64,000 nt of DNA from Marchantia polymorpha subsp. ruderalis (lineage: Eukaryota > Streptophyta > Marchantiopsida > Marchantiales > Marchantiaceae), in NCBI GenBank assembly GCA_037833965.1, contig AP031352.1, positions 29,452,501 to 29,516,500 of the forward strand. Reading direction: 5' to 3'. Under the pieces are notes generated by a model. It was not told where the DNA came from. It searched no databases and saw only the letters and a program-made list of their open reading frames with translations. The number at the start of each line of letters is the position of its first letter. Position 1 is the stretch's first letter. Positions 1 to 11,438 of this stretch are shown here, piece after piece. The translations under genes were made by a program, and so were the position numbers.

Positions 1-1263
1 AGAGGCATTCCGTTCAAAGCCCAAAAACCTCTCTGAAAATCCTCGTATCTCTTTGTCTGAAACAACATCAACAGACAAGGTAACAGTTCACTGCTCGTTA
101 GATCGAACCAGCATCTAACAACATTAAATCAACTCGTGCATCAAGGACCCCCAGTGCATGTAATTTGCTCTCACTCTCACAGAGCTACTTGTAGTCAAAT
201 AACATAGACTTAAAGAATGAAGAAAATGTGCTTGTAATATGATACGGTTAGCCTGGATAAATAATAAGCTGTGTTTTTTTTAAAGGAGCGAATAAAGATA
301 ATTCTAGAATATCTTATTAAAGAACCAATTGCAAATCCGAATCCCCCTGGTCTTCCTTTCCACGTGAAAGTGGCCTCTCATGACTCCTGAATGGAGCATT
401 CATCTGAATCTTTCATGTGATGCCCATCACTCATGATCATCAGACTTAGACAATCTAAGTATGAAGAAAGTGCCAGGCTTGTTCTTTACTTGGGGCCACG
501 GCTGCGGTAAGCTGGTGTTTGGAGAATGGCACATGAACCCCGGGCGTCCAAGTTGGAAGAAGGTGGGACGAACAACTTCTTTTCGCTTGCATGCCATCCC
601 TGATATTCGTTCTATTGAAAGCTGGTGCACTCCACAAGGCAGTCGAGCTGGCCATCTCGTTCTCGCCTGGTCACCTAGATAAGGGCTCGAAATTCCAGAA
701 AGGAGAACGCACTGGTCCTCTCGACTCAAACGAAAAGTGTAATCACATTCGGGAGAAGTCGGAGACACTTGCAAGCGCTGATGGAGATGAACTTGATGTA
801 TGCACACTTTGTGATCAAACTATGCGCCGAGGGACTCCGTGAGAGAATGAATGAATCGGTTTGAGAAGTACGATTCGAAGTGTGAATTTATAATTCTTAG
901 AGAACTCGGTGACTGGGGAAGAGTCAACAGTTACTTGGTGGAGATTGGACCACATGAGTGGATCAGGTAGAAAATGCGAGGTGACAATTTTCATTATTTA
1001 CTGACTCCGATTATTTTCAAACCTCAAGTATTGGATGACTCTAAAATCCCACGAGTCCTGTGATGAAGATTTGACTCAGTCGTACTCATTTCTCGATTAT
1101 TTTCAAACCTCAAGTATTGGATGAGTCTAAAATCCCACGAGTCCTGTGATCAAGATTTGACTCCGGCGTACTCATTTCTCATTTATGACTGTGTACTGCT
1201 TTTATGATATTTTAGTAAAATTTTTGAATATGTAACTTTGGATTATTTTCTCGTTATTTTCTC
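1..1263. other. Left flank, no gene recognised
   Basis: AT-rich sequence outside the element stack. Short open frames between 427 and 842 occur on both strands, but none has a convincing domain or codon pattern. The only clear structure is a tandem duplication near 1009-1180. Homology to the X family starts abruptly at about 1264, inside its ORF, so this border is a truncation or rearrangement and not a natural element end. Confidence 0.6.
1009..1180. repeat. Tandem duplication, 2 x 86 bp
   Basis: Two adjacent 86-bp units (1009-1094 and 1095-1180) begin with GATTATTTTCAAACC and end with ACTCATTTCTC. They differ at only a few positions, for example GACTC/GAGTC and GTGATGAAG/GTGATCAAG. This points to a fairly recent duplication in the flank. 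Confidence 0.9.
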
Positions 1264-2266
1264 GAGGAGTATTCCTCCCTTCGTCCCTCCGCCTTGACGG
1301 AGTAGAAGTCGGGGACTCCTCTGCATCAGTGTCGACCTCATTCTCCCGCACATACCTCCCGGGATGGTCGACGGACAACGGCGGAAAACGCGCAAGCTCC
1401 GCCGCTGTCAAACAATTCCGCTGTCGATAAAAATTGATGAGGAAAGGAGAGAGATGGTTTAGAGTTCCCCCCTTCTCCTCAAAAGCGTGCTGTCGCATCA
1501 CCCGGTGCAGGATGCTCGCCCAGTGAATTGGAGTTCCCTCGATGATGCACTCCACAAAAGAGACCTGCCACAATGTGATGTAGCAGGCGCGGTGTGGCTG
1601 CAGCAATTGCAGCAGCGCCGCCGCTAAAGTTCGGCGGAAGCGATCTTTGTAGTCGCGGGTCTTGTACCCATTCTTGGTAGACCTCTCCCGCTTGAACAAT
1701 TCCACAAATTGCGCCTCGTCTTACTTCGACACCTTGACGCTCTCACTATCAAAGAGAAGGTGCCCTTCGATGCCGGCACACCTCCCCAATGCCTGCGTCC
1801 AATCTTGGACGGTCCACCGATCGACGTGCGGACGCAATCCGCGCGAAGGTGGTCGCTGTGGCTCCAGCCACTCGCGCACCATATCCACACAGATGTAAGT
1901 CCATCCCCACAGCAAGAAATCGAGCTTTCTTGCAATCAGCCGTTCTTCGTAGGCACGCAACCCGTTCTGTGGAAGCCGGAGCGGCAGCATCCGCAATCTG
2001 TTCAGCTTCGACATTGCGTTCTTGAAATTAGCTTGCTCGCTAGTTCTCTCTCTGCTCCGCTCGATCTCCTTGCTCCCTCTGCAAACTCTAATCTCACTCA
2101 ATTCCAAATCGCGCGCACCCAATTCTCTCTCAATCAACAAGTAATCTTCCGCGCGGCGATGTCTGGAATGCTTAGCAGCTAGCAGGTGGACTCGCGCAGC
2201 TCGCACTAGAAAATGAAATCGCGAATTCAAGAATGGGGCGCCCTCCGTCTCCCGGTCGAAGGTCAT
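1264..2266 (-). pseudogene. X-II ORF fragment (N-terminal domain)
   Basis: The minus-strand frame begins MTFDRETEG at 2266 and carries the X N-terminal domain: the LDFLLWGW motif, a GLRPHVDRW motif, a YKDRFRRT motif and a GGTLNHLSPFL motif. One in-frame stop follows KVSK at about 1721, where intact copies have a Gln codon (CAG). The frame then continues past 1705 to the linker. Homology ends at about 1264 after a DEGRNTP stretch, and the reading frame then runs into unrelated flank. It cannot make a full product. The function of the family is unknown. Confidence 0.8.
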
Positions 2267-3520
2267 GGTCGGCTCTTGGTCGTGAGGGTCGAATCACTTG
2301 ATAGCCGCGCCGGCTCTACGCTAAAACGGTCTCCGCTCTCACGCGCGGCTTCACGCTCCGCCGACGCCGATTTAACTCACACGCTCGAATTGGCAAATTT
2401 TAACTCCGCGAGCGTACTACGCCGCGGACCTGGATGCACAGCGCCGAAGGCGGATTTCTTGCCTTGCGCGCTACACTCGTTCGTACCGCTCCTCGGCCAA
2501 TCCCCCTCCTTCGAAGGTGATCGTCCGCGCATCGGACAAAAGTTGAACTTCCTTTGGCGTAGGCGGAATCCCCGGCGGAATCTCCGCCAGCGCGGAACTT
2601 CACCCGCCTGTGCGTAGGCGCTCGCCTGCGCGTAGGCGAATTCCGTCCGCGCTGCTGGCGCGGAAGGCGTTGACCGCGGTCAACAGGCTCCGTCCAGTCT
2701 GTCCATTTCTTGTCTCTCCGTCGGCGCTCTCGCCGCCGTAACTCCGTCCGACCGAAGGCAACTCCATCCGTTCCGTCTGTACAGTCCGTACGGTCCGTAC
2801 GGATTTACTACTCCGGCGGTTCCTCGCCCGTTCGCGCTGCTACGCTGGCGCGGAAGGCGCCGTACAATTTCTAACCCCGAAGGCGCATTTCTAGGGCCGA
2901 AGGCGGATTTCCCGCCGACGCCGAAGCGCCTGTGCGTAGACGACCGCATGTGCGTAGGCGAACTTCGCTCGTCCGCCTGGGCAGAGGTTTCCTCGCCTGT
3001 GCGTAGGCGACATTCGCGCCTACGTCAAAACCCTATTTTGCCTACGCGTAGGCGAACTGCCTTCGTTCGCGCATAGGACAAAACTTTCCTCGCCTGTGCG
3101 TAGGCGGAAAACTGAGTATCTTGCGACCTTCACAACTCCCGGAGTCCTCATCCGTTTGTGGCGTTCTTAGGCTCGTCAGAATCAGCGCATCAAGCATTTT
3201 CCAACAAGACCATAACCAAGTCGAGGCGTTCGGGAATAGACCAAATTCTGAAGGATTCCTCTAGCGCCGAAGGCGCAACGCCGAAGGCGAATTTTGCGCC
3301 TTGCGCCGAAGGGGTTATACCTTCAGAGCCCGCAGGGAGGGTGGTGTCCGTCCCCGACGTTGCACCCTGCTCCTAGATTCTACGAGTTCCCTCGAGAATC
3401 TCTGCGATCTTCCGAATTCACTCTGTTTTGATGCACCGAAGGCTATTTACACTGCTGCCGCAGTACAGTTTTCCAAAAATGTTTTAATTTCCTCAAAAAT
3501 ACCAAAATTGGGGTACCACA
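1264..3520 (-). mobile_element. X-II element copy C1, truncated at its 3' side
   Basis: On the minus strand this copy starts at 3520 with TGTGGTACCCCAATTTTGG, the X-II terminus. It runs through the palindrome-rich 5' region (about 2270-3500) into the X-II ORF and stops abruptly at about 1264, inside the ORF linker. The coiled-coil part, TATA region and TTATTACA end are missing. The sequence to the right (from 3521) is the 5' region of another X-II copy on the plus strand, so C1 was inserted into that copy. The left target duplication and the head of the host copy have been lost. Confidence 0.75.
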
Positions 3521-5180
3521 CGCCTCGACTTGGTTAGGGTCTCGTTGGAAAGAGCTCGACGCGCTGATTCTAACGAGCCCAAGAACGCCACAAACGGAGG
3601 AGGACTCCGGGAGTTATGAAGTTCGCAAGATACTTAGCTTCTCGCGTACGAGTAGGCAAGGAAAGTTTGTCCTATGCGCGGTCGAAGGCAGTTCGCCTAC
3701 GCGTAGGCGAAATAGGGTTGACGTCGGCGCGATGTCCGCCGCGAACGTCGCCTACTCGTAGGCGAGGAAACCTCTGCCCAGGCGGACGAGCGAAGTCCGT
3801 CTACGCGCAGGCGCTTCGGGTCGGCGGGAAATCCGCCTTCGGCCCTAGAAATGCGCCTTCGGGGTTAGAAATTTTACAGCGCCTTCCGCGCCAGCGCAGC
3901 AGCGCGGACGGGCGAGTACCCACCGGAGTAGTAAAATCCGTACGGACTGTACGGACGGAACGGATGAGTGCGCCTTCGGCTGGAAGGAGTTACGGCGACA
4001 AGAGCGCCGACGTAGAGGCGAGAAATGGACAGTCTGGACGGAGCCTGTTGACCGCGGTCAACGCCTTCGGCGCCAGCACAGCAGCGCGGACGGAATTCGC
4101 CTACGCGTAGGCGAGCGCCTACGCACAGGCAGATGAAGTTCCGCGCCGGCGGAGATTCCGCCGGGGATTCCGCCTACGCAGAAGGGAGTTCAACTTTTGT
4201 CCGATGCGCGGACGATCGCCTTCGGCGGAGGGGGATTGGCCGAAGAGTGGTACGAACGAGTGTGTAATAACCCACCAAAGGCTAAAACTGCAGTATGGTG
4301 GTAAAAAGATCGGACCCACAGGGACAGAGGCAACACACAGAGTAAAAGTGTCACGTTTAACAGACTTTTGTAGAGTTTGAATTCTAGGCGACTGTCACTC
4401 CCAGAAATACTGCAGTGCTCGACTCGGGGGCTCGACTCGGAGGAGGATCTCAACTCGGAGGATGCTCGGAGGATGCACGGTACAGCGTGGTCACTCAACA
4501 CACACACACACACACACCTGAAACTGGCAAAAGCACAACTCGGAGGTCGGTCAGGACCTCCGCTTCGGATTTCAGGAGGAAAGTGTCTCAAAAGTTCACT
4601 CAAAGGTTCTGCAGGTAGTGCCTCCCACTCCGGCTTTTACTGCCCTCCCGCCAGGAACTAGCGTAGGGTACCCGGACTGGACTTCCCACTTCGGAACGAA
4701 GCCTCTTCTTACGCCGTGGACGTCACCCTCGACTATCACACCAAACGCAGGGAGTGCAGGCCCGACTGAGAACTTAACAGAGACACGATCCAGTAACACA
4801 CACAACCTGAATTGCAAACCAAGGCTTACACGAAGTAATAAAACTTCACATTGGCATTCAGGGGAAACTTCCCGTAGGAGTACAATCAGGATATGTCACT
4901 CGAAGGAGTAAGGGGGAACTGTTCAAGTCTCTAACTCGCAGCCGGCTCTGAGCATCAGAAATCACCCGCAGGTGCAGATCCGCACTACTCAAGTCTCTAA
5001 CCGGGTACTAGCTCTGAACATTCAGCCGAAGGCCTTCAACTACAACATACGGTAACTTCGCTATGCTGCAGCTTCTCTACGTGGTGCCAGGACCAAAATG
5101 CACAAACACGCCAAGAAAGAGAGTTCCTGATCTGCACTTCCGAAACTGGAAGAGTCGCAAGGCAAAACGCCTTGATCTAC

Positions 5181-5186
5181 TTTATA
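5181..5186 (-). promoter_or_regulatory. TATA box of X-I element
   Basis: Minus-strand GGTATAAAGTAG lies about 35 bp downstream of the ORF stop (5219). The same spacing is found in the copy at 19912. It probably marks the U3/R promoter of the LTR, giving an R-U5 tail of about 900 bp. Confidence 0.55.
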
Positions 5187-5218
5187 CCCTCAAAGGTCCT
5201 AACTAGCACTACGCTATC

Positions 5219-7779
5219 CTATCTACTACTCGCAACATCTGCGCGAAACCAAACTATTCTACTGCACTCGGCGGATCCGGTGCTGCGCCTCCTGCGCGCC
5301 GGACTGCTCCGCTCGCTGTCTCTACCTTGCCAGTCTTCCGACCGGCTGCGCAACCCCAGGCGTCGGAGCGCTGCAGTGACTTCCGACTCTAAGTGCGCCA
5401 TAGTGTCGCGCGCACCTGACAAGAAGGTTTCTAATTTCCTCGCCACTCGCCGCCGACTCCGACTGTCACCCTCCGTCAATGCCGCCGCCCGAAGCTCGAA
5501 CTCCCTGAGTGTGATCCTCTCTTGAGCTGGCACCTCCCAATGGGCGTATCCTTTTAGACAACGAGTCACCCGCGTCGCCAACTCTTCTCGCGCCCTGCAG
5601 CTGCCTTCCACCTCTGCTAGTTGCATTTCCGCTTCCGCACGCTGTGCCCTCAAATCCGAGCACTCGGATTGCAAGTTGCGCAACAACTCCTCATCCTCCT
5701 TGCGGGCTCTTTGACTTTCTTCTAAGGCGCGCGTCTGGCGCGCAAGCTCGGCTGCTAGGACGTGGTTTTGTCTCCGCTCTTCCTGCAATTCCGACTCGAT
5801 CTTTGCCCGCATTAGCTCGGCATCCGCCTGACTTTTCGTCGCCGCATCCTCCCTCTGCTGCTGCAAGGCTTGGTATAGCTTCTGTGTGACCGCCAGGTGT
5901 TGTCGGAGGGCGGTGTTCCTATCCACATATACTTGGCACCTAGAGGCCCACCTTGCCACCTTGCTCCTCGTCCTTCGCCTGATAGTCTCCACATAAGACT
6001 GCGGTTTTCCAGTACCCGCGTACTTGGATGTCTTGCGATCCAGATATCGCAGGAGTGGGACTATCTGCTCGCACAACACCCTGCACCGAATCCGCTTTTC
6101 TGCACCGAATCCGCTTCCTGCTCTTCCGAGCTCGTCTCATCCTCAGTCTTGAGGATTTCAGTCGCCACCGAATCCCTTGGCGACTCCCTGGAACTGTGGC
6201 GCGCAGCAGCTTCCGCTGCGACTGCTGCTCCACTGCCTGCTAAAATATCCAGGGCAGTGGGAGATCCCACTGCTTGAGCCCCTGTTCCGGCTCGATCTTC
6301 GGTCTCCGAAGGGGTCGACGCCGCAGTGACTCTTGTCACTTTTGCACCGCCCGCTTCTGCTGCCTGCCCTTCCGGTGCAATCTGCGCGGAAGGTGTCTTC
6401 GCTAAAGGTGCGTCCGCCGAAGGCGTCCGCACACTGGTCGCCGGCCCTGTCCGTCTCGCAGTCGGCGAATCCGGCCGACTCTCTGTTGACCGACTCGCAG
6501 TCGGCCGACCAGCAGTTCTCCGACTGGGAGTCGGATACACCCTTCGCGTCTTGACTCCACTTGGCCTGCTTGCTGGTGGCGTTTTCCCAGAAGTGCCTTC
6601 CGCCGAAGACGACCCTCTGAGGGTTGTTGGCTCGTCAGCCAAACTCTCTTCTGCTTCCGGCCTGCTGTCCGGTTCAACGCGCCGTTCAGTTGGCCTTCCT
6701 TCCGCTTGTCGGCCTTCAATCGTCCGACTCGTAGTCGGCCGACTGTTAGTCCGTCCATCTCCTCCCGAAGGCATTGGTGCCTTCTGTGCAGAGGTATTTG
6801 TCGTCTTCCCTAGAATCTGCGCGATTATCTCCTCCTGTGTGAGATTCCGCCGGATCGGAGTACGCCCGGTCTCCTCAGTACCAGTTGGCATTTTGCGTGC
6901 CCTCTGTTTTGGTCGACTGTGAGGCTCGGGGGTGGGCCGACCACGAGTCGGCGCAGCTGGCACTTCCGGCTGCCTGTCCTCAAGTCTCTCATCCCACTTC
7001 CGCTTTCGCGGAATGCGCTCACTTCTATGTTCTTCTCCTGCTCTTGCTGGAGCCGGAGCCGGAGGCGGACTGGCAGGTTCCTCGTCCGGATCCGTGTCTA
7101 CTTCAGCCTCCCTCGAGTATCTACCTGGATAGCTCCTGGTCAGCAGCGGAAACCGTGTTTTCTCAGAATTTGTCAAACATCCCATCGCCCGATAAAACAC
7201 GATCAAGTAAGGCGATAGATGATTGAGGGTTCCTCCTCTCTCTTCTTGCGCATGTTGGCGCGTCACCTTCCACAAGAGCCGTGCCCAATGCACTGGAGCT
7301 CCTGACAACACTAGCTCCACAAATTCTACCTGCCAACCATGCATGTAAGCGGTCTTGGTTGGCTGCAATATCTGCAGCAATGCAGTCGCGACATTTCTCC
7401 GCAATCGATCTTTGTAATCCCGTGTCCGGAAACCGTTCTTGGGATGCCTGGCAACTTTGAAGAGCTCATTGTAGGAGATTTCTTCCTCCTGGGACACCTT
7501 CACGCTATCGGCCTCGAAGAGGAGATCCCCTTCCTCGCCGGCACACCTGCCCAACACCTGCGCCCAGTTACAAATGTCCCATCTTTCTGGATGTGGACGG
7601 AATCCGCGAGAGGGCTTGTGTCTCTCTTGCAGATACTCGCGCACCATCTCCGGACATGTCCAGTTCCATCCCCACAGGAGAAAATCGAGCTTCAGCCCCA
7701 GCAGCACATCTTGAAATGCGCGTAGACCGATCTGCGGCACCCTGAGTGGAGACACTCGCAGCTGGGGAACCTTCGACAT
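5219..7779 (-). pseudogene. X-I ORF, frameshifted (N-domain + linker + coiled coil)
   Basis: The first part runs from ATG at 7779 (MSKVPQLRV) to 6061. The C-terminal part lies in another frame, 6079-5219. The shift is at about 6061-6090, just before the VPLLRYLDRK motif that opens the coiled-coil region, so one frameshift separates it from an intact product of about 850 residues. I chose the ATG at 7779 over an upstream one at 7854 because MSKVPQL is also the conserved start in the copy at 22388. The N-terminal domain has LDFLLWGWNW, HPERWD and GGTLNHLSPYL motifs. The linker is Arg/Pro/Thr-rich. The C-terminus is heptad-rich and ends in a basic SRRRRSTGSAEC-like tail. No known enzyme motif is visible. 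Confidence 0.8.
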
Positions 7780-9349
7780 TGCGTTTCCTGCACACACAAA
7801 CGTTCTCCCTTTCGCTCGCTCTCTCACAATCGCCACTGCGCGTCGGTCGCTCAAGCACTAACTGCTCACTCTCTCTTCGCTCACGCTCAAGTTCGCTACT
7901 CGCAATTCTCTCCAAGGTCTGTCAAGATCCTTGCGCAACTCGTCTCCGCACTCTCTCCTCTCACTGCAGGTCGCTCCGCTCTTGCGCGTAATCTTGGAAA
8001 CTGGAAATCGCAAAATCAAGAATGAGAGAATGAGACTGGAGCGCAGTCTTTTCTTCTCCGATTTCAAGAACGTCCAACGTTCTTACTGGTTACAACGTAC
8101 GCAGCCGGCTATACGGCCTAACGGTTCGCCCTTTGCATGCGCGAATTCACGTCTCCGCACTGCGCGCATTCGCGTGCGTGAATGTTGAATTCTCCCGCCG
8201 CCGCCACCTTCCGGACTCGAGTCCGCCGCAGGGTATACGTCGGCTATGTTGTCTTTTCCTAACCCGTGCATCACCGGAGGCGTGTCGCCGCTGGTGCGTT
8301 CCTTATCCGTCGGCGCCTTGCTGGAGGCGCACATCTAGTCGGAGCGAATTACGCCGGCGCGCAGTCGTACCGCTTATTTTGTCCTTTATGCCTCGTCCAT
8401 TGCTGACGGCGCATATCCGCCAGCGCAAATCATGCCAGCGCATCCGGCCGTCAGCGCTACGTCGGAGGCGTACATCCGACCGGCGCTTTCCTTCCATGAA
8501 CAGCCGCCAAAGGCGCTTCCGACTCTGAGTTGGTTTCCTCCTATGAGCACGTGATTCCGCCGAAGGCGCATCGCCGAGGGCGTACGGGAATCCTTTCCGG
8601 CTGTGAACCCTAGCGCGAACGGCGCATGTCCGGCTACGAGTTTTCCGACGCTCATAGCTTCTCTGTCCCTGATCCATCTCCGACGCTCTTGGGCTCGTTA
8701 GAACGAGCGTCCCGAGCTCTTTCTAATGTGACTTCAACCAACTGGATCTACCGTGTATTTCGATCGTTATGAAGGTTTTCCCCTTCCGCACCAGCGGCGC
8801 ATCGCCGAAGGCGCACTCATGGTCGGACGCCTTCAGAGGTCCGGGCCCTTCTCCTGACGTCTTTAGCAAAACCTCCTCCTGAGGTGTCTGCGCCGGAAGC
8901 GTAGCTTCCTTATACGCTGGAAGCGCGTGAGTAGAGACACCTCAGAAAAGGAGCTTTTGCCGAAGGCGCCGAAGACATTGGCGTTGGTACATCCGACTAC
9001 GTGATTCTTCGTGACCTCGTGACGATCTCATCAATCCACTCTATTTATCGTACCCTTTTCTAACTAAAAACACTGCTTCGGTACTAGTTTTCTAAAATTG
9101 TTTAAATTCTGCAAAAAAACAAAAAGTGTGTTACCACAGAGTGAAGCGCGCAAGGCGAGAAATCCGCCTTCGGCGCTGCACACCCATGTCCGCTGCGTAG
9201 TACGCTAGCGGAGTTCAAATTGCCAATTCGAGCGTGTGAGTTAAGTCGGCGTCGGCGGAGCGTGAAGCCGCGCGTGAGAGAGGAGGCCGTTATAGCGCGG
9301 AGCCGGCGCGACCATCAAGTGATTCGACCCTCACGACCGAGAGCCGACC

Positions 9350-11405
9350 ATGACCTTTGACCAGGAGACGGAGGGCGCCCCATTCTTGAATTCGCGATTT
9401 CATTTTCTAGTGCAAGCTGCGCGCGTCCACCTGCTAGCTGTTAAACAATCTAGACATCGCCGCGCGGAGGATTACTTGTTGACTGAGAGAGAATTGAGTG
9501 CGCGCGATTTGGAATTGAGGGAGATCAGAATTTGCAGAGGGAGCAAGAAGCTCAAGCGGAGCAGAGAGAGAGTTGGTGAGCTAGCTAATTTCAAGAACGC
9601 GATGTCGAGACTTAACAGATTGCGGATGCTGCCGCTCCGGCTTCCACAGAATGGGTTGCGTGCCTTCGAGGAGCGGCTGATTGCAAGAAAGCTTGATTTC
9701 TTGCTGTGGGGATGGAATTACATTTGTGTAGACATGGTGCGCGAATGGCTAGATGCGGAGCGACCACCTACGCGCGGATTGCGTCCGCATGTAGATCGAT
9801 GGACCGTCCACGATTGGGCGCAGGCATTGGGGAGGTGTGCCGGCACCGACGGGTACCTCCTCTTTGATAGTGAGAGCGTGAAGGTGACGAAGCAGGACGA
9901 GGCACAATTTGTGGAATTGTTCAAACGGGAGGGGTCTACCAAGAATGGGTACAAGACCCGCGACTACAAAGATCGCTTTCGCCGAACTGTAGCGGCAGCG
10001 CTGCTGCAATTGCTGTAGCCACACCGCACCTCATACATCACCTTGTGGCAGGTTTCTTTTGTGGAGCTCATCTTGGCCGGAGCTCCAGTTCACTAGGCGA
10101 GCATCCTGCACAGAGTGATGCGACAGCACGCCTTCGAGGAGAAGGGTGGAACTCTCAATCACCTCTCCCCTTTCTTGATAAACTTCTATCGGCAGAGGAA
10201 CTGTTTGACCGCTGCGGAGCTCGCTCGCTTTCCGCCATTGTCCGTCGACCATCCCGGGAAGTATGTGTGGGATAACGAGGTCGACACTGATGCAGAGGAT
10301 TCACCAGCTTCTACTCCGCCGACACGGCGGAACGAGGGAAGAAGCACACCCGCAACAAGAGTGCCGCGGAAGCGGCGATGGAGAGAGGAATCGGAGGAGG
10401 AGCAGCATTGAGAACCCACTGCTCCCATACAACAGCGGCCACTGCACGGAGTGTGCAGCCGGCCGAAGCAGAAGGCGCGCAGGCTTGTGTTACCAGCCAG
10501 CAGCACGGACACGGCGACGATCGCCACCGAGAAGAGAAGTGCGTCACCGGAGAAGATCGAGAGAGCGCGGACGTCTGCAGGAGCGGCGGACCACGCTACA
10601 CCTCCGACGGACGAGAGGCGGCCTTCGGGCCAAGGGCCTCCGGAGTTACCACGTGCAATGCGGACGAGTGTTCCGCCTACGCACAGGCGATTTCCAGTGG
10701 ATAGGCGACCTCAAGCAGACGTGGATCTCTGCCTACGCGTAGGCAGAGAAAGTTCGCCTACGCACATGCGGCCGCCTACGAGTAGGCAGGATTCACCCCC
10801 GATACAACGTAGAAAGGGGAAGGAGCCGGCGGAAGATCCGCCTTTGGGTCAAGGGCCTTCGGGGCAAGGATCTCCGGCGTATAACGCGCCGCGATTTGCG
10901 CCTTCGGCGCCAAGGCCTTTGGACCAACGAGTTCTTAGCAGGGAGCGTGCGGAGACCGCACCTTTGGCGGGTAATCCGCCGGCAGATGCGCCTTCGGCGG
11001 TAGGGCCTTCGGGGCCAGGTACATCGGGCGAGCGGCCTTCGGCGCTACGGCCTTCGGCGATAGACGCCTTCGGCGCTGCGCCTACGCGCAGGCCAGACGC
11101 AGCCCTCACGCAGGACCTAATGGAGGAGCGGATTGTCTGTCCGCGGGACGAAATTCGGGTGCGCGATGCGCAATTACACCCCGCGCAGACACATTCCGCT
11201 CGATCGCCTTCGGCGGCGGACGTCGGCGGCGAAGAGGACACGGTCGACGAGCCGCAGGCGGATGATGGGGATGTAGCACGGCCACATTCACCCACCGCCT
11301 TGAACATTTTAGCGGGGAGCAGCGAAGCTGCGGGAGTGCCTTCGGCGGTAGCACCCATAGACCACTCGCAGCCCCACTCGGGCCAGTCACCAACGCAATC
11401 AAACG
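9350..11405 (+). pseudogene. X-II ORF of D1, three stops and coiled coil deleted
   Basis: A single frame starts at 9350 (MTFDQETEG) and is interrupted by stops at 10016-10018 (CAG to TAG), about 10096 (TGG to TAG) and about 10409 (CGA to TGA). Otherwise it is colinear with the copy at 38097 through the N-terminal domain and the Pro/Ser/Ala linker. At about 11405, after an SPTQSN stretch, it jumps straight into the element tail. The whole coiled coil and the TATA region are deleted. A 33-bp palindrome sits exactly at this junction. All three stops are C-to-T type changes in CG or CHG context. Confidence 0.8.
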
Positions 11406-11438
11406 CACTCGGAGGATGCACTGTGCATCCTCCGAGTG
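11406..11438. repeat. 33-bp palindrome at a deletion junction
   Basis: Arms CACTCGGAGGATGCA and TGCATCCTCCGAGTG are perfect inverted repeats of 15 bp around a 3-bp centre (CTG). The right arm is normal element tail (compare 12010-12025); the left arm is not found at that place in other copies. It lies where the D1 ORF is joined to the tail. Confidence 0.85.

Larger units (their letters stand above)
4263..9138 (-). mobile_element. Complete X-I element (solo LTR) with 5-bp target duplication
   Basis: Read on the minus strand this 4876-bp unit starts TGTGGTAACACAC at 9138 and ends GGTGGGTTATTACA at 4263. The flanks carry the same 5 bp, GAGTG, at 4258-4262 and 9139-9143, and joining them restores a sequence seen uninterrupted elsewhere in the window. 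The ends are imperfect inverted repeats of about 13 bp. Contents in order: poly-T rich terminus, GC-rich palindromic 5' region (about 7860-9100), X-I ORF (7779-5219), TATA box (5181-5186) and a tail of about 900 bp. TG...CA ends plus a 5-bp duplication fit a solo LTR. No integrase, reverse transcriptase or transposase is inside. Confidence 0.85.

Noticed and set aside
427-842. Overlapping frames at the left edge, one with a TWGHGCGKL stretch recalling an RCC1 repeat and one with a KAGALHKAVELA stretch recalling a helical-repeat protein
   Set aside because: Each likeness covers under 20 residues, lies in different frames, and no splice structure or further repeats support a gene.
1200-1262. 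Left end of copy E or of the whole nest, because AATATGTAAC resembles a TGTAATAACC terminus
   Set aside because: It does not match the terminus well and no ATATC duplication partner of 56425 is positioned correctly.
4497-4517. (CA)n tract as a Z-DNA or regulatory feature
   Set aside because: A short microsatellite at a fixed place in every X tail, of variable length; noted within the elements only.
8083-8677. Possible genes in the GC-rich region upstream of the X-I ORF (also 21324-21991)
   Set aside because: Frames differ between copies, consist of palindrome-derived repeats and have no conserved start; this is the noncoding 5' part of the element.
4263-9138. X as a cut-and-paste DNA transposon with terminal inverted repeats
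   Set aside because: The inverted repeats are short and imperfect, no transposase is present, and a retrotransposon primer-binding site follows one terminus. Kept as the main alternative, not as the call.
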